Positions 24,619 to 33,052 of a DNA stretch of 36,417 bases are shown one piece after another. The translations under genes and the position numbers were made by a program. The number at the start of each line of letters is the position of its first letter. Position 1 is the first letter of the stretch. This DNA is from JBFKOL01 sp041628815 (GTDB lineage Bacteria > Bacteroidota > Bacteroidia > Chitinophagales > Saprospiraceae). Below the pieces are notes generated by a model. The model did not search any database and was not told where the DNA came from. It saw only the letters and a list, made by a program, of their open reading frames with translations. The stretch covers positions 1 to 36,417 of the forward strand of contig JBFKOL010000009.1 in NCBI GenBank assembly GCA_041628815.1, in the 5' to 3' direction.

Positions 24619-25137
24619 TCAATTAATATTCAATTCCTTCAGGTTGTCCCAAATTCCGCCCGGAGATTCATCTTTCTCCACTTTTCCCGACCACTTTTTC
24701 AACACCTCTTTGTCACAAAAGATCTCGCCTTCTTCCCTACAATTACGGATGTATCGGCTTGGTATGTGAACGTGAATCAATTGGTAGAGCAAATCGTAGA
24801 GATCCAGGTGATTTCTTTTAGGATCTATATATACCACTTCTTCTTCGTCGCGTTCATTTTCGTCAAATTGGACGACAACCTGTGTTTCAAAATAAAGCGG
24901 AACATCTATCTCCGCCAGGCACCTGTCGCATGGGCCTTTTATGAATCCCTCGCATCGGAAATCGAGAATCATCATCGAATCGCGCTTGTCCAGATCCAGC
25001 CTGACATCAATGCTTGCACTTTTTACTTCAGAATCCTCGAACGACTCGAAAAATCCATCACCGATGTGATACGTAAAAGTATGGGATCCATTTTTCAATC
25101 CTTTGAAAGCAATCCTATACCATTTCCTTCCGTCCAT
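24619..25137 (-). CDS. yceD: DUF177 (YceD) family protein, 23S rRNA accumulation
   Basis: YceD/DUF177 proteins are needed for normal 23S rRNA levels in bacteria and plastids. The 172 residues contain the conserved cysteine block RCEGFIKGPCDRC (C62, C70, C73) followed by LAEIDVPLYF, and a second pair C133 and C141. The acidic middle (FDENERDEEE) is typical. It is the first gene of the yceD-rpmF pair. Its promoter element lies 24 bases upstream (25162-25169). Confidence 0.92.
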   Translation of the reverse strand: MDGRKWYRIAFKGLKNGSHTFTYHIGDGFFESFEDSEVKSASIDVRLDLDKRDSMMILDFRCEGFIKGPCDRCLAEIDVPLYFETQVVVQFDENERDEEEVVYIDPKRNHLDLYDLLYQLIHVHIPSRYIRNCREEGEIFCDKEVLKKWSGKVEKDESPGGIWDNLKELNIN

Positions 25138-25161
25138 AAATGACCGATTTCAAAGGGAGCG

Positions 25162-25169
25162 CAAAGATA
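25162..25169 (-). promoter_or_regulatory. Predicted -7 element of yceD-rpmF
   Basis: TATCTTTG on the minus strand matches TAnnTTTG and is followed by GC, as is common in Bacteroidota. A TTG lies only 13 bases further upstream, so the -33 element is weak. The spacer also serves the divergent bTHX gene, with TAATTTTG at 25194-25201 on the plus strand. Confidence 0.5.
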
Positions 25170-25228
25170 TTACATGTAATTGCAAAATCCTATTAATTTT
25201 GGAACTTTGAAAGACCAGTAAGTAAAAC

Positions 25229-25324
25229 ATGGGAAAAGGAGATAAAAAAACCAAGCGTGGCAAGATCGTAGCCGGTTCATATGGTAAAACACGGCCAAAA
25301 GCCAAGTCAAAAAAGAAAAAATAA
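25229..25324 (+). CDS. 30S ribosomal protein bTHX (Thx)
   Basis: A 31-residue, very basic protein begins MGKGDKKTKRGKI and ends with a lysine-rich tail, KSKKKK. This is the Bacteroidota form of the small-subunit protein Thx, which sits near the head of the 30S particle in Thermus. A -7 like element TAATTTTG (25194-25201) lies 27 bases before the ATG. The gene diverges from yceD-rpmF, placing two ribosome-linked units back to back. It is too short for usual ORF cut-offs and easily missed. Confidence 0.9.
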   Translation: MGKGDKKTKRGKIVAGSYGKTRPKAKSKKKK

Positions 25325-25328
25325 CCTG

Positions 25329-26717
25329 CTAACGCCCAGTCATTTTTTCGGGGCGCACCCAATTGTCGAATTCTTCAGCTGTCAGATAACCCAGCGCCAG
25401 TGCCGCTTTTCGGAGCGTTAGGCCCTCCTTGTATGCTTTTTTAGCAATCTCGGCAGCTTTATCATATCCGATGTGCGTGTTGAGAGCCGTAACGAGCATC
25501 AGAGAATTTTCCAGATGTTGCTGGATTCTTTCATAGTTGGGTTCCAGGCCTGCGATGCACTTATCATTGAAACTTACACAAGCCTCCCCTATCAATTTGG
25601 CCGACATAAGAAAATTGAAGATGATAACCGGTTTGAAGACATTTAATTCAAAGTGGCCGGTCATACCACCAATATTGATGGCCACATCATTGCCAAAAAC
25701 CTGGGCCATGGCCATCGTCAAAGCTTCTGACTGGGTGGGGTTAACTTTACCCGGCATTATCGACGACCCAGGCTCATTGGCCGGAATGGTTATTTCACCG
25801 ATGCCGCTCCGCGGACCCGAGGTGAGTAATCGAATGTCATTGCCAATTTTCATGAGCGACGCTGCAACGGTTTTCAGCGCGCCGTGAGATTCGACCAAAG
25901 CATCGTGAGCGGCCAGTCCTTCAAATTTATTTTCTCCGGATTTAAAAGGCAGCCCTGTTTGTGAAGCAATGTTTTCTGCAACTTTATCAGCGTATCCCTC
26001 TGGCGTATTCAATCCGGTACCCACGGCAGTGCCACCTAATGCAAGCTCTGAAAGGTGCGCAAACGAATTCTTAATGGCACGTATCCCGTGCTCAATTTGT
26101 GAGGCATAACCGGACAACTCCTGTCCAAGCGTTACCGGGGTGGCATCCATACAGTGTGTCCTGCCGATCTTAACGACATCCATAAAATCGCGGGATTTGC
26201 TGGTTAAAGTACTGCCTAGCTTTTCCAGACCCGGAATGGTCACATCAACGAGTATTTTGTAAGCCGCGATGTGCATTGCGGTAGGGAATGTATCATTGGA
26301 TGACTGTGCCTTGTTCACATCGTCATTGGGATGAAGAATTTTCTGGACGTCGGTCAAACTGCCACCAGACAAGACATGGCCTCTGTTGGCTATGACCTCA
26401 TTGATATTCATATTGGTCTGAGTGCCAGACCCCGTCTGCCAGACTACCAATGGAAACTGGTCATCAAGTTTACCTGCAATGATTTCTTCACATACCGCCA
26501 CAATCCATCTGGCCTTATCGTCGCTCAGTACACCCAGGTCGCGGTTGGTCTGAGCCGCCGCTTTTTTGAGGTATCCAAAAGCACGGATAACCTCTATCGG
26601 CATTTTATGTCCACCGATTTTAAAATTCTCCAGGGATCGTTGTGTCTGCGCTCCCCAATACTTATCAGTCGGCACCTTGACAGGACCGATGGAATCTTTT
26701 TCTATTCTGTACTTCAT
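25329..26717 (-). CDS. fumC: Class II fumarate hydratase
   Basis: This iron-independent fumarase interconverts fumarate and malate in the citric acid cycle. The 462 residues start with KYWGAQTQRSLENF, contain TQTNMNINEVIANR and DVNKAQSSNDTFPTA, and carry the superfamily signature GSSIMPGKVNP with the catalytic serine loop. The C-terminal fumarase domain (NSLMLVTALNTHIGYDKAAEIAKKAYKEG split over two blocks) is complete. It ends four bases from the convergent bTHX stop. A promoter is predicted directly upstream at 26752-26785. Confidence 0.96.
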   Translation of the reverse strand: MKYRIEKDSIGPVKVPTDKYWGAQTQRSLENFKIGGHKMPIEVIRAFGYLKKAAAQTNRDLGVLSDDKARWIVAVCEEIIAGKLDDQFPLVVWQTGSGTQTNMNINEVIANRGHVLSGGSLTDVQKILHPNDDVNKAQSSNDTFPTAMHIAAYKILVDVTIPGLEKLGSTLTSKSRDFMDVVKIGRTHCMDATPVTLGQELSGYASQIEHGIRAIKNSFAHLSELALGGTAVGTGLNTPEGYADKVAENIASQTGLPFKSGENKFEGLAAHDALVESHGALKTVAASLMKIGNDIRLLTSGPRSGIGEITIPANEPGSSIMPGKVNPTQSEALTMAMAQVFGNDVAINIGGMTGHFELNVFKPVIIFNFLMSAKLIGEACVSFNDKCIAGLEPNYERIQQHLENSLMLVTALNTHIGYDKAAEIAKKAYKEGLTLRKAALALGYLTAEEFDNWVRPEKMTGR

Positions 26718-26751
26718 TGAAAAATGGGTGAATATCTGGCATTAACGACCA

Positions 26752-26785
26752 CAAATTTAAACTTCTTATCTTCGCAATCGTTCAA
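26752..26785 (-). promoter_or_regulatory. Predicted Bacteroidota-type promoter of fumC
   Basis: On the minus strand TTG (26785-26783) is followed by 23 bases and TAAATTTG (26759-26752). The element lies about 35 bases before the fumC ATG. TATCTTCG at 26767-26774 on the plus strand is a weaker candidate for the divergent superoxide dismutase. Confidence 0.5.
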
Positions 26786-26823
26786 ACTACAGACATAAAT
26801 TACATCACTTAAACTTCTGAAAT

Positions 26824-27432
26824 ATGGCTTTTAAACTTCCGGATCTTGGCTATGGTTATGATGCGCTAGAACCCAAAATCGACGCGCGTACCATGGAAAT
26901 TCACCATACCAAACACCACAATGGATATACGACCAAATTGAATGATGCCATCAAAGGCACATCTCTCGATGGCAAAACTATCGAAGACATCCTCATCAAC
27001 CTGGACATGAAAAATAGTGCCGTGCGAAACAATGGCGGAGGATATTTCAATCACTGTCTTTACTGGGAAATACTCAACCCCAATGACCGCGGACGTCTTT
27101 CTGGCGCTTTGAAATCAGCCATTGACGACGCTTTCGGGTCTAAAGAAGAATTTGAAAATCAATTCTCGGCAGCTGCCGGATCGAGATTTGGGTCAGGCTG
27201 GGCATGGCTTTGTGTAAAGGATGGCGGCAAACTGGAGATCTGTTCTACACCCAACCAGGATAATCCACTTATGCCCAATACAGGCTGTGGAGGTACACCT
27301 ATCCTCGGAATTGATGTCTGGGAACATGCATATTACCTGAACTACCAAAACCGAAGACCTGATTACGTCAAGGCATTTCTGGAACTGATCAACTGGAATG
27401 TAGTCGAAGCCAACTTCGAAAAGTTCCAGTAA
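26824..27432 (+). CDS. sodA: Superoxide dismutase, Mn/Fe type
   Basis: The enzyme dismutates superoxide in the cytoplasm. The 202 residues carry the four metal ligands H27, H77, D164 and H168 (DVWEHAYYLNYQ). The second-shell glutamine is at Q145 (TPNQDNPL), the position used by Mn enzymes, while the Fe-type position holds glycine (GGGYFNHCLYW). It is therefore predicted to be manganese or cambialistic. It starts with a clear ATG and ends before a strong terminator (27454-27489). Confidence 0.96.
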   Translation: MAFKLPDLGYGYDALEPKIDARTMEIHHTKHHNGYTTKLNDAIKGTSLDGKTIEDILINLDMKNSAVRNNGGGYFNHCLYWEILNPNDRGRLSGALKSAIDDAFGSKEEFENQFSAAAGSRFGSGWAWLCVKDGGKLEICSTPNQDNPLMPNTGCGGTPILGIDVWEHAYYLNYQNRRPDYVKAFLELINWNVVEANFEKFQ

Positions 27433-27453
27433 ATCAATCATTAAAAATATCGC

Positions 27454-27489
27454 AATGCCATACCTGTCGACAGGTGTGGCATTTTTTTT
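27454..27489 (+). terminator. Rho-independent terminator of sodA
   Basis: AATGCCATACCTGT (27454-27467) pairs with ACAGGTGTGGCATT (27470-27483) through 14 positions with one G-T pair, and an eight-T tract follows (27482-27489). Confidence 0.9.
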
Positions 27490-27551
27490 GCTGCATGTTA
27501 AAATGTGTGAAGGTTATTGACAAATGACCTTCAATTTTATAACTTCTACCC

Positions 27552-27572
27552 AAATCATTATCCCATGATCAT
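27552..27572 (+). repeat. ATG-centred 21-base motif, third copy
   Basis: It matches 14540-14560 at 19 of 21 bases (mismatches are A/T swaps either side of ATCCCATGA). It lies in the gap before rpsU and contains the start codon of the 24-residue ORF. Confidence 0.4.
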
Positions 27573-27639
27573 CTTCGCGGCAGCGTCTTTGATTGTATTG
27601 TTATTCGGTGAACGGATTTTAAAGGAATCAAGACTCTGA
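27565..27639 (+). CDS. Possible 24-residue hydrophobic peptide
   Basis: The ORF reads MIIFAAASLIVLLFGERILK and then ESRL before TGA. It would be a single membrane helix with a charged C-terminal tail. The start lies in a 21-base motif that matches 14540-14560 at 19 positions. No promoter or ribosome-binding signal is obvious. It may be a real small membrane protein or chance; listed with low confidence. Confidence 0.2.
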   Translation: MIIFAAASLIVLLFGERILKESRL

Positions 27640-27682
27640 TCATTTCTCCTGCTGATTTTTTCTTCTGTTCTTGATTTCAGGC

Positions 27683-27714
27683 TTGTCTAAACCGTGTAAT
27701 AATCTATATCTTTG
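27683..27714 (+). promoter_or_regulatory. Predicted Bacteroidota-type promoter of rpsU
   Basis: TTG at 27683-27685, exactly 21 bases, then TATCTTTG at 27707-27714 followed by GC. This is the best match to the TTG-N19-23-TAnnTTTG consensus in the window. The leader to the ATG at 27736 is about 14-20 bases. Confidence 0.75.
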
Positions 27715-27735
27715 CGGCCTTTTAATAAAAGTACT

Positions 27736-27921
27736 ATGCTAATTATTAATGTAAAAGAGGAAGAATCTATTGATCGCGCACTCAAACGCTATAAAAGGAA
27801 ATTCCAAAGTACTGGTGTTTTGAAAGAAATCAGAAGAAGAAAGAATTTTACCAAACCGTCTGTAGAAAGAAGAAACACACTTCTCAGCGCAGTTTACCGG
27901 GAAAGAAATTTCACTTCGTAA
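27736..27921 (+). CDS. rpsU: 30S ribosomal protein bS21
   Basis: The 61 residues start MLIINVKEEESIDRALKRYK, the standard bS21 opening, and continue with a basic tail (KEIRRRKNFTKPSVERR). A longer frame from 27712 would start inside the promoter, so the ATG at 27736 is chosen. In Bacteroidota, bS21 together with bS18 and bS6 shields the anti-Shine-Dalgarno end of 16S rRNA. In Flavobacterium johnsoniae the gene has its own Shine-Dalgarno site, thought to allow autoregulation; none is visible in the short leader here (27715-27735). A terminator follows at 27990-28017. Confidence 0.97.
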   Translation: MLIINVKEEESIDRALKRYKRKFQSTGVLKEIRRRKNFTKPSVERRNTLLSAVYRERNFTS

Positions 27922-27989
27922 GGGCAGGAGACCATCCCTGTCGCAGATCTCCGTTTCTAACCAGTTCCGCTTATACTACATAGAATAGA

Positions 27990-28017
27990 AAAGCCCCCTG
28001 TCGGAGGCTTTACTTTT
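27990..28017 (+). terminator. Probable terminator of rpsU
   Basis: AAAGCC (27990-27995) and GGCTTT (28006-28011) pair, with extra C-G contacts inside, and TACTTTTT follows. Confidence 0.65.
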
Positions 28018-28052
28018 TCATTTCTATTTTCGCTTTCTCCTAAGGTTTAGAC

Positions 28053-30533
28053 TTAAGATCCTACTCCACCCTGTTGCCCACCTTGCTGATTTTGCTGGTC
28101 TCCGCCACTCTTCACATCGTCATTCCTAATTTTACTTCTGCGCTCCCTGAAATCCACTTTGCCAAACTTATACCTCAGATTTACGCCTATCGATCGGAAG
28201 GGAATGGTGAAACCAGAAACCTGGGAAAAGTTCGCACCGGATTGATTGGTATTGAAAGCCTTGTTTTCACTGAATGGTTCTATGATACGAATCCCGATGC
28301 TGAGATCTTTCCAGTCTTTTCTGAATCCAATCCCGAAAATTGAAAAGCTCGGAGTAAATCCTTGTAATGTGCTTTGATTCGACCTGAAAAATCCAAAGAA
28401 ATCCGCCTTGAACGACCCACTGATCGTATATTCTCCGTTTGTAAAAATCTGGTAGTTAATATCTGTATTGCTCAGGTTTTCGCCATTTACCACTCCTGTT
28501 GCATCATAGGTAAAGACATCCCCACCAAACCGGATGTTAAACTTGTTGATGGACTTGTTTATGAACATATTGATACCCACGGAGTTGTTGGTTCCAACAT
28601 TGTCAAAGGTGTTCACAGAAACGCCGTTCTCGTTGATAACCAAAATTTGCTCTATGATGTCATTCGTCCTTTTGTAGTAACTCGATGCAAAAATGTTGAA
28701 CCCCAAAATTCGGGTGTTATAAGACAACTCTATCTGGTGTGTCAATTCAGGGTCTAATAGGGGATTCCCTATGACCAGGTTGGTCCGGTCGGCATTGTTG
28801 ACAAAAGGATTGACATTGAAGAGGCTCGGTCTTTGAATTCTCTTTGTATATCCCAGTTTTAACGTCCGAAAATTACTCAATGAGCGCGAAACTGTAAAAT
28901 TCGGAATCCAATTGTCGTAATCATTATCAAAATCAAATTCTCCTTTATCGAACAATCCACCAATATCGGTATGTTCATACCTCAGACCAGAAATAAACTG
29001 GAATTTCCCAATGACAAAATTGAGCTGTGCATATCCCGCCAATACGTCCTGGTCGTAATTAAAAACGTTAGAACGCGACACATCCAGGTCATACATCTGT
29101 GTGGCCTCATTCAATATCGAATATTTGTAATCGCTGTCGATATCACGAATAACTCCTTTACCCCCAATCTCAAGTTTGATAGATTTGGGAAAGGGGTGGG
29201 TGTAGTCGACCTGGAAGGTGGATTCCCAATTGTCACTATCGTTGAAAATGTTCTCATCGCGATTAAAGGCACTGAATGAGTTGGTTTCTATAACATCAAA
29301 CTCTTGATCCTGGTTGTTTCGGGACAACTGGTAGGCCAATACCAGTTCTTGACCCTCATTCTTTTCGAATGTACGGGTGTAATCTGTGTTCCAGTCGAAT
29401 CCATCAAAGATGTTATCACCCACCTGGCGCCTTTCAAAGGAAAAGCCTGCCAATCCTCTAGGGTCGATCAATTGACCATTATATACACCATCGGAATCAA
29501 ACCCAAATCCACGGTAGTTCAAAGAGGTATTGAAAGAATTGTAAGCGTTTACATCGTAGAAGGCACTTGCAGATCCGCGCCATCCCAGTCTTGAAGTTTC
29601 TGTAATTCCATCCTGCGTAAGTACCCTTTCTCCATCCGGTGTCTGATCAATACGCTCAAAACTGAATGTGCCATCCTGAGGCAGAGAATAAAAAATTGAT
29701 CCGTTAAAAGTTGATCCGAAACGGCCCTTACCGGCGTTGAGATTGGCAAATGCATTGCTTGACCGGTTGCCTACAGATGTATTGATGCTGCCAGCTACAC
29801 CTTCTACATTTTTCTTTTTGGTCACGATATTGATGATTCCCCCGCTTCCCTCGGCATCGTACTTGGCGCCAGGAGAGGTGATCACCTCTACCCTTTTGAT
29901 CTCATCTGCCGGGAACATCTTTAAGGCATCGGCCACGTTGCTTGAAAACATACCACTGGGCTTCCCATTGATGAGGATGCGGACATTTTGTGATCCACGG
30001 ATGGAAACGTTACCATCGAGATCAACAGACAAGTTCGGTACCTTTCTCAATACATCCGTTGCGTCGCCACCAGATATAGAAGCATCATCTTCCGCATTGA
30101 AAACGATACGGTCAACTTTGTTTTCAAAAAGCGCTCTTTTCTCTGTGATTTGGACTTCTTCAAGAAGGTAATCCGTAGGGACCAAAAAAATGTTACCAAC
30201 ATTGTAATCCGGATCCTTCTTGGTAGTCTCGACCTTAGCAATAAGTTTGGTGCTGTAACCCAGGAATGAAATTTCCAGATCGTAAGTGCCCGGGTTGATT
30301 TCCGTAAATGCAAATCCGCCACTTTCATCCGATAGCGTCCCGTTTAGGATCTTATCCCGACCGGATCTTTTCAAGGATATAGTGGCAAAACCCACCGACT
30401 GATTGGTCATCGTGTCGATAATGCTACCACTGATTTTTCCTTTGATCTGCGGTGAACTTCCAAAATTCCCAAATTGACCGTAGGAGAATGTTCCAATCAG
30501 GATGAAAATAAATAGGGGTAGAAACTTTTTCAT
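28053..30533 (-). CDS. TonB-dependent receptor-like outer membrane protein (OMP_b-brl_3 family)
   Basis: The 826 residues start with a signal peptide (MKKFLPLFIFILIGTFSYGQ). Next come a carboxypeptidase-regulatory-like beta-sandwich (about 35-110; GSIIDTMTNQSVGFATISL), a plug domain (about 130-210; GGDATDVLRKVPNLSVDLDG and IKRVEVITSPGAKYDAEGSG), and a long beta-barrel. The end is a low-complexity Gln/Gly tail after RRSKIRNDDVK, usual for this family. No TonB box or SusD partner is visible, so the ligand is unknown. The longest frame begins at 30593, but the ATG at 30533 precedes the signal peptide exactly. The DUF5916 barrel gene lies 70 bases upstream. Confidence 0.92.
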   Translation of the reverse strand: MKKFLPLFIFILIGTFSYGQFGNFGSSPQIKGKISGSIIDTMTNQSVGFATISLKRSGRDKILNGTLSDESGGFAFTEINPGTYDLEISFLGYSTKLIAKVETTKKDPDYNVGNIFLVPTDYLLEEVQITEKRALFENKVDRIVFNAEDDASISGGDATDVLRKVPNLSVDLDGNVSIRGSQNVRILINGKPSGMFSSNVADALKMFPADEIKRVEVITSPGAKYDAEGSGGIINIVTKKKNVEGVAGSINTSVGNRSSNAFANLNAGKGRFGSTFNGSIFYSLPQDGTFSFERIDQTPDGERVLTQDGITETSRLGWRGSASAFYDVNAYNSFNTSLNYRGFGFDSDGVYNGQLIDPRGLAGFSFERRQVGDNIFDGFDWNTDYTRTFEKNEGQELVLAYQLSRNNQDQEFDVIETNSFSAFNRDENIFNDSDNWESTFQVDYTHPFPKSIKLEIGGKGVIRDIDSDYKYSILNEATQMYDLDVSRSNVFNYDQDVLAGYAQLNFVIGKFQFISGLRYEHTDIGGLFDKGEFDFDNDYDNWIPNFTVSRSLSNFRTLKLGYTKRIQRPSLFNVNPFVNNADRTNLVIGNPLLDPELTHQIELSYNTRILGFNIFASSYYKRTNDIIEQILVINENGVSVNTFDNVGTNNSVGINMFINKSINKFNIRFGGDVFTYDATGVVNGENLSNTDINYQIFTNGEYTISGSFKADFFGFFRSNQSTLQGFTPSFSIFGIGFRKDWKDLSIGIRIIEPFSENKAFNTNQSGANFSQVSGFTIPFRSIGVNLRYKFGKVDFRERRSKIRNDDVKSGGDQQNQQGGQQGGVGS

Positions 30534-30603
30534 AATGGGACAAATTAACTGCTTATCGTGGGGACTAAGAGATAGTAATCGACTATTAGACAAACATTCT
30601 CTA

Positions 30604-32823
30604 CTAAAGGTTTAACCAATAAGTCAATTTGGCAACGATCGATCTGTTTTTAATATCAAAGGCAAATCGTCTCGAAGGGTCGTCCACATCTCCAGTGAGG
30701 TAGTTGTCCGTGTAAACGAGGAAAAAATCAGAAACTGGAGCAAATCTCCATTGGAACCTTGCATTGATGTTGGTATTCTTGGATTGTGAGTTGTATTGAA
30801 TGAAAGTGGTAAGAAAAATAGACCTCGAAAAGGTGTAGTCTATTCTAGGACCTATCAGCAATGTTTGTTTATTGCTTTCGAGATAAGGCATGTCGAAGTA
30901 GTTCCAGTTGAAGTCTATGGACACCGAACCTCTTGGTGGATAGTTCAATGTCACAGCACCGCCCGTGCCTATCCGAAACCCATTAAAATACCCCCCGATG
31001 TATTGTCTTAGTCTGTAAGTTACCCTTTTGCTTTGGTCACTAAAAAAGAACCCGTCAATACTAAAATATTGATAATCTGTATCTCCTTGTAACGGTTGTG
31101 AATCCGTTCCAGTGGGGTCAAAATCATCGAAGAGGTAGACGTAGCTGTTGTTTACTGAAACGGTAAAACGCGAATTGTCAGCCAAGGTCCCGCCGATGCC
31201 TGCAGATATGTCGTGATCCGTCTTTCCAAAAGAAGGTCGCCAAATCATTTCAACCCTCCCTTGAAATGAATACTCATTGACAAAGTTTCCCGCGGGATAA
31301 CGGGTATATCTGAATTCAGGATTGATGCTGAAATAATTTTTTCTTCTAATGAAACCCACTTCCGCCTGGTAATCTTCATGTACATATTCATGGTTCCACG
31401 TAATTCCGACATTCTTTACATCGTAGTTCACATTCATCCCATGGGTCCATGGAAGTCCATCCGTCCCCGGGCTCATGGATGTATGGAGAAAAGTCTTTCC
31501 AAACCAGCTGTTTCGTTCGTTTGCGTAATTGAAATCGATACCTGCCACACGATTGTACGCCGAGGATTCCGGATCTTCCCGATCCACGTTCTGGACTTGT
31601 TTGTTGACAAATAAAAAACTGATATTTGACCTCTTAAGGATTTTTTGCTGTAAGGCCAATACAGCAAAGTTGGTCCCGTGAATACCGTTTTCTAAATCGG
31701 ATTCAGTCTGCATATTGAGTAGCCCTATCCTAAGGTTTTCGTTGAGCTTTCCACTGAGCCTAGCTCCGCCAAGTATTCGGTTTTGTACCAATTCGTCCTG
31801 ATTGTTTCTTGCCACACCTATACGCCGGGTAAAAAACGGATTGATCGAAGACGTACCGAAACGGCCAAATAAATCGGCATTTTCAAGAAAGAACTGTCTT
31901 CTTTCCGGAAAAAAGATCTCAAATCGCGATAGATCCGTTATTTGACGATCCACTTCTACCTGTGAAAAGTCAGGATTGATGGTCAGGTCCAGGTTGAGTC
32001 CAGAGCTGATACCGACTTTTACATCACCGCCGATCGAGGCTGTTTCGTCGGCAGGCGTTCCAGCTTCGTAGTCTTTGTTTACTCCAGCGCTGACATAGGG
32101 AATGAGGGAAATGTTACTACCGGTCGATTCAAGCGGTTCCTCCCACACCAGCTCACCATTGTAAGCGAGATTCATCATGGGATAGTTATTGGGAATACCG
32201 GTCCATGTACTCCATTCGGTGTCCTGGGCGTCAAATCGATAGGCACCGAACTTCCACTTTTTAGAACCTTTGTTGAATCTCAAAGTGCTGAAAGGGATCT
32301 CCAATTCGGCCGTGTAAAATCCATCGTGTTTAGTTGCCTCCCCGCGCCATTTATTGTCCCAGGATTCGTCGAAATCCCTAAAGTCGCTACCACCATTTGC
32401 TATGATTCCTTCTCTGATGACCCCTTCAGGATTGATGCCAAAAAAGAATGCATTGGTCTGGTCTTCGAATGAATCAAATACAAGAGTGATATTGTCCATG
32501 CCGCTGGCTCTATAGTCGCGTCTGAGCGAATTGACATTCCACTTGTTTCCCTTGGCATGACAAACGATACCCACATATAGGTTTTGTTCGTCATAGGCCA
32601 TGAAAATCTCGGTCTGTCCTTTTGCCAACACCGTATCCAATGGAAAATATTGAATAAAATCCCTTGCCGGCACAAGGTTTTGCCAGACAGGCTCGTCCAA
32701 CAGACCATCGACAACGATGGTATTAGTCGTCTTTTTTGCAATGACCTTTTTGGGCCCGTCACCGTTGGATGAACGAGCGTGCCAGAAAAGACATATTAAA
32801 AAAATTACTAATGCATATCTCAT
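30604..32823 (-). CDS. DUF5916 outer membrane barrel with CBM9-like N-terminal domain
   Basis: The 739 residues begin with a signal peptide (about 1-19). A CBM9-like beta-sandwich (about 28-220) follows: VDGLLDEPVWQNL, EIFMAYDEQNLYVGI, DNITLVFDSFEDQTNAFFFG. The DUF5916 region (about 240-739) reads as a beta-barrel: NLDLTINPDFSQVEVD, then FFPERRQFFLENADLF, with a C-terminal aromatic-ended strand (KLTYWLNL). The family is common in Bacteroidota and marine Proteobacteria. The substrate is unknown; a CBM9-type domain hints at sugar or peptide binding. A -7 like TATCTTTG (32838-32831) sits only seven bases before the ATG. Confidence 0.9.
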   Translation of the reverse strand: MRYALVIFLICLFWHARSSNGDGPKKVIAKKTTNTIVVDGLLDEPVWQNLVPARDFIQYFPLDTVLAKGQTEIFMAYDEQNLYVGIVCHAKGNKWNVNSLRRDYRASGMDNITLVFDSFEDQTNAFFFGINPEGVIREGIIANGGSDFRDFDESWDNKWRGEATKHDGFYTAELEIPFSTLRFNKGSKKWKFGAYRFDAQDTEWSTWTGIPNNYPMMNLAYNGELVWEEPLESTGSNISLIPYVSAGVNKDYEAGTPADETASIGGDVKVGISSGLNLDLTINPDFSQVEVDRQITDLSRFEIFFPERRQFFLENADLFGRFGTSSINPFFTRRIGVARNNQDELVQNRILGGARLSGKLNENLRIGLLNMQTESDLENGIHGTNFAVLALQQKILKRSNISFLFVNKQVQNVDREDPESSAYNRVAGIDFNYANERNSWFGKTFLHTSMSPGTDGLPWTHGMNVNYDVKNVGITWNHEYVHEDYQAEVGFIRRKNYFSINPEFRYTRYPAGNFVNEYSFQGRVEMIWRPSFGKTDHDISAGIGGTLADNSRFTVSVNNSYVYLFDDFDPTGTDSQPLQGDTDYQYFSIDGFFFSDQSKRVTYRLRQYIGGYFNGFRIGTGGAVTLNYPPRGSVSIDFNWNYFDMPYLESNKQTLLIGPRIDYTFSRSIFLTTFIQYNSQSKNTNINARFQWRFAPVSDFFLVYTDNYLTGDVDDPSRRFAFDIKNRSIVAKLTYWLNL

Positions 32824-32830
32824 AGAGCTC

Positions 32831-32838
32831 CAAAGATA
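32831..32838 (-). promoter_or_regulatory. Possible -7 element of the DUF5916 gene
   Basis: TATCTTTG on the minus strand is part of the palindrome CAAAGAT-A-ATCTTTG (32831-32845). It is so close to the ATG (32823) that the transcript would be almost leaderless. No TTG is seen at the expected -33 distance, so the call is tentative. Confidence 0.35.
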
Positions 32839-33052
32839 ATCTTTGTTAGTGAAGCGTCACCCAGCTGAATTATTAATGACATGTTAACGCACTCATTGGG
32901 ATCGGTGACAAAACAGCTATAGCTGACCGTACTTCCATCAATTTGTCTCCTACGAGTACGAACTTTAATATTCTTCAAAACGATTTAAACAAAGCAATCA
33001 TTTTGGCTATACTTTTGTTGTATAATTCGGTTTGTACTAACTATCAACCAGA

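Larger units (their letters stand above)
27433..27735. other. 303-base gap between sodA and rpsU
   Basis: The gap holds the sodA terminator (27454-27489), an inverted repeat TGAAGGT/ACCTTCA around 27508-27533, the ATG-centred motif also found near 14.5 kb (27552-27572), a possible 24-codon ORF (27565-27639) and the rpsU promoter (27683-27714). No other gene is visible. Confidence 0.6.

Noticed and set aside
28053..32823. Polysaccharide utilisation locus
   Set aside because: The two outer membrane barrels have no SusD partner, glycoside hydrolase or regulator next to them, and the barrel is of the OMP_b-brl_3 type rather than SusC.
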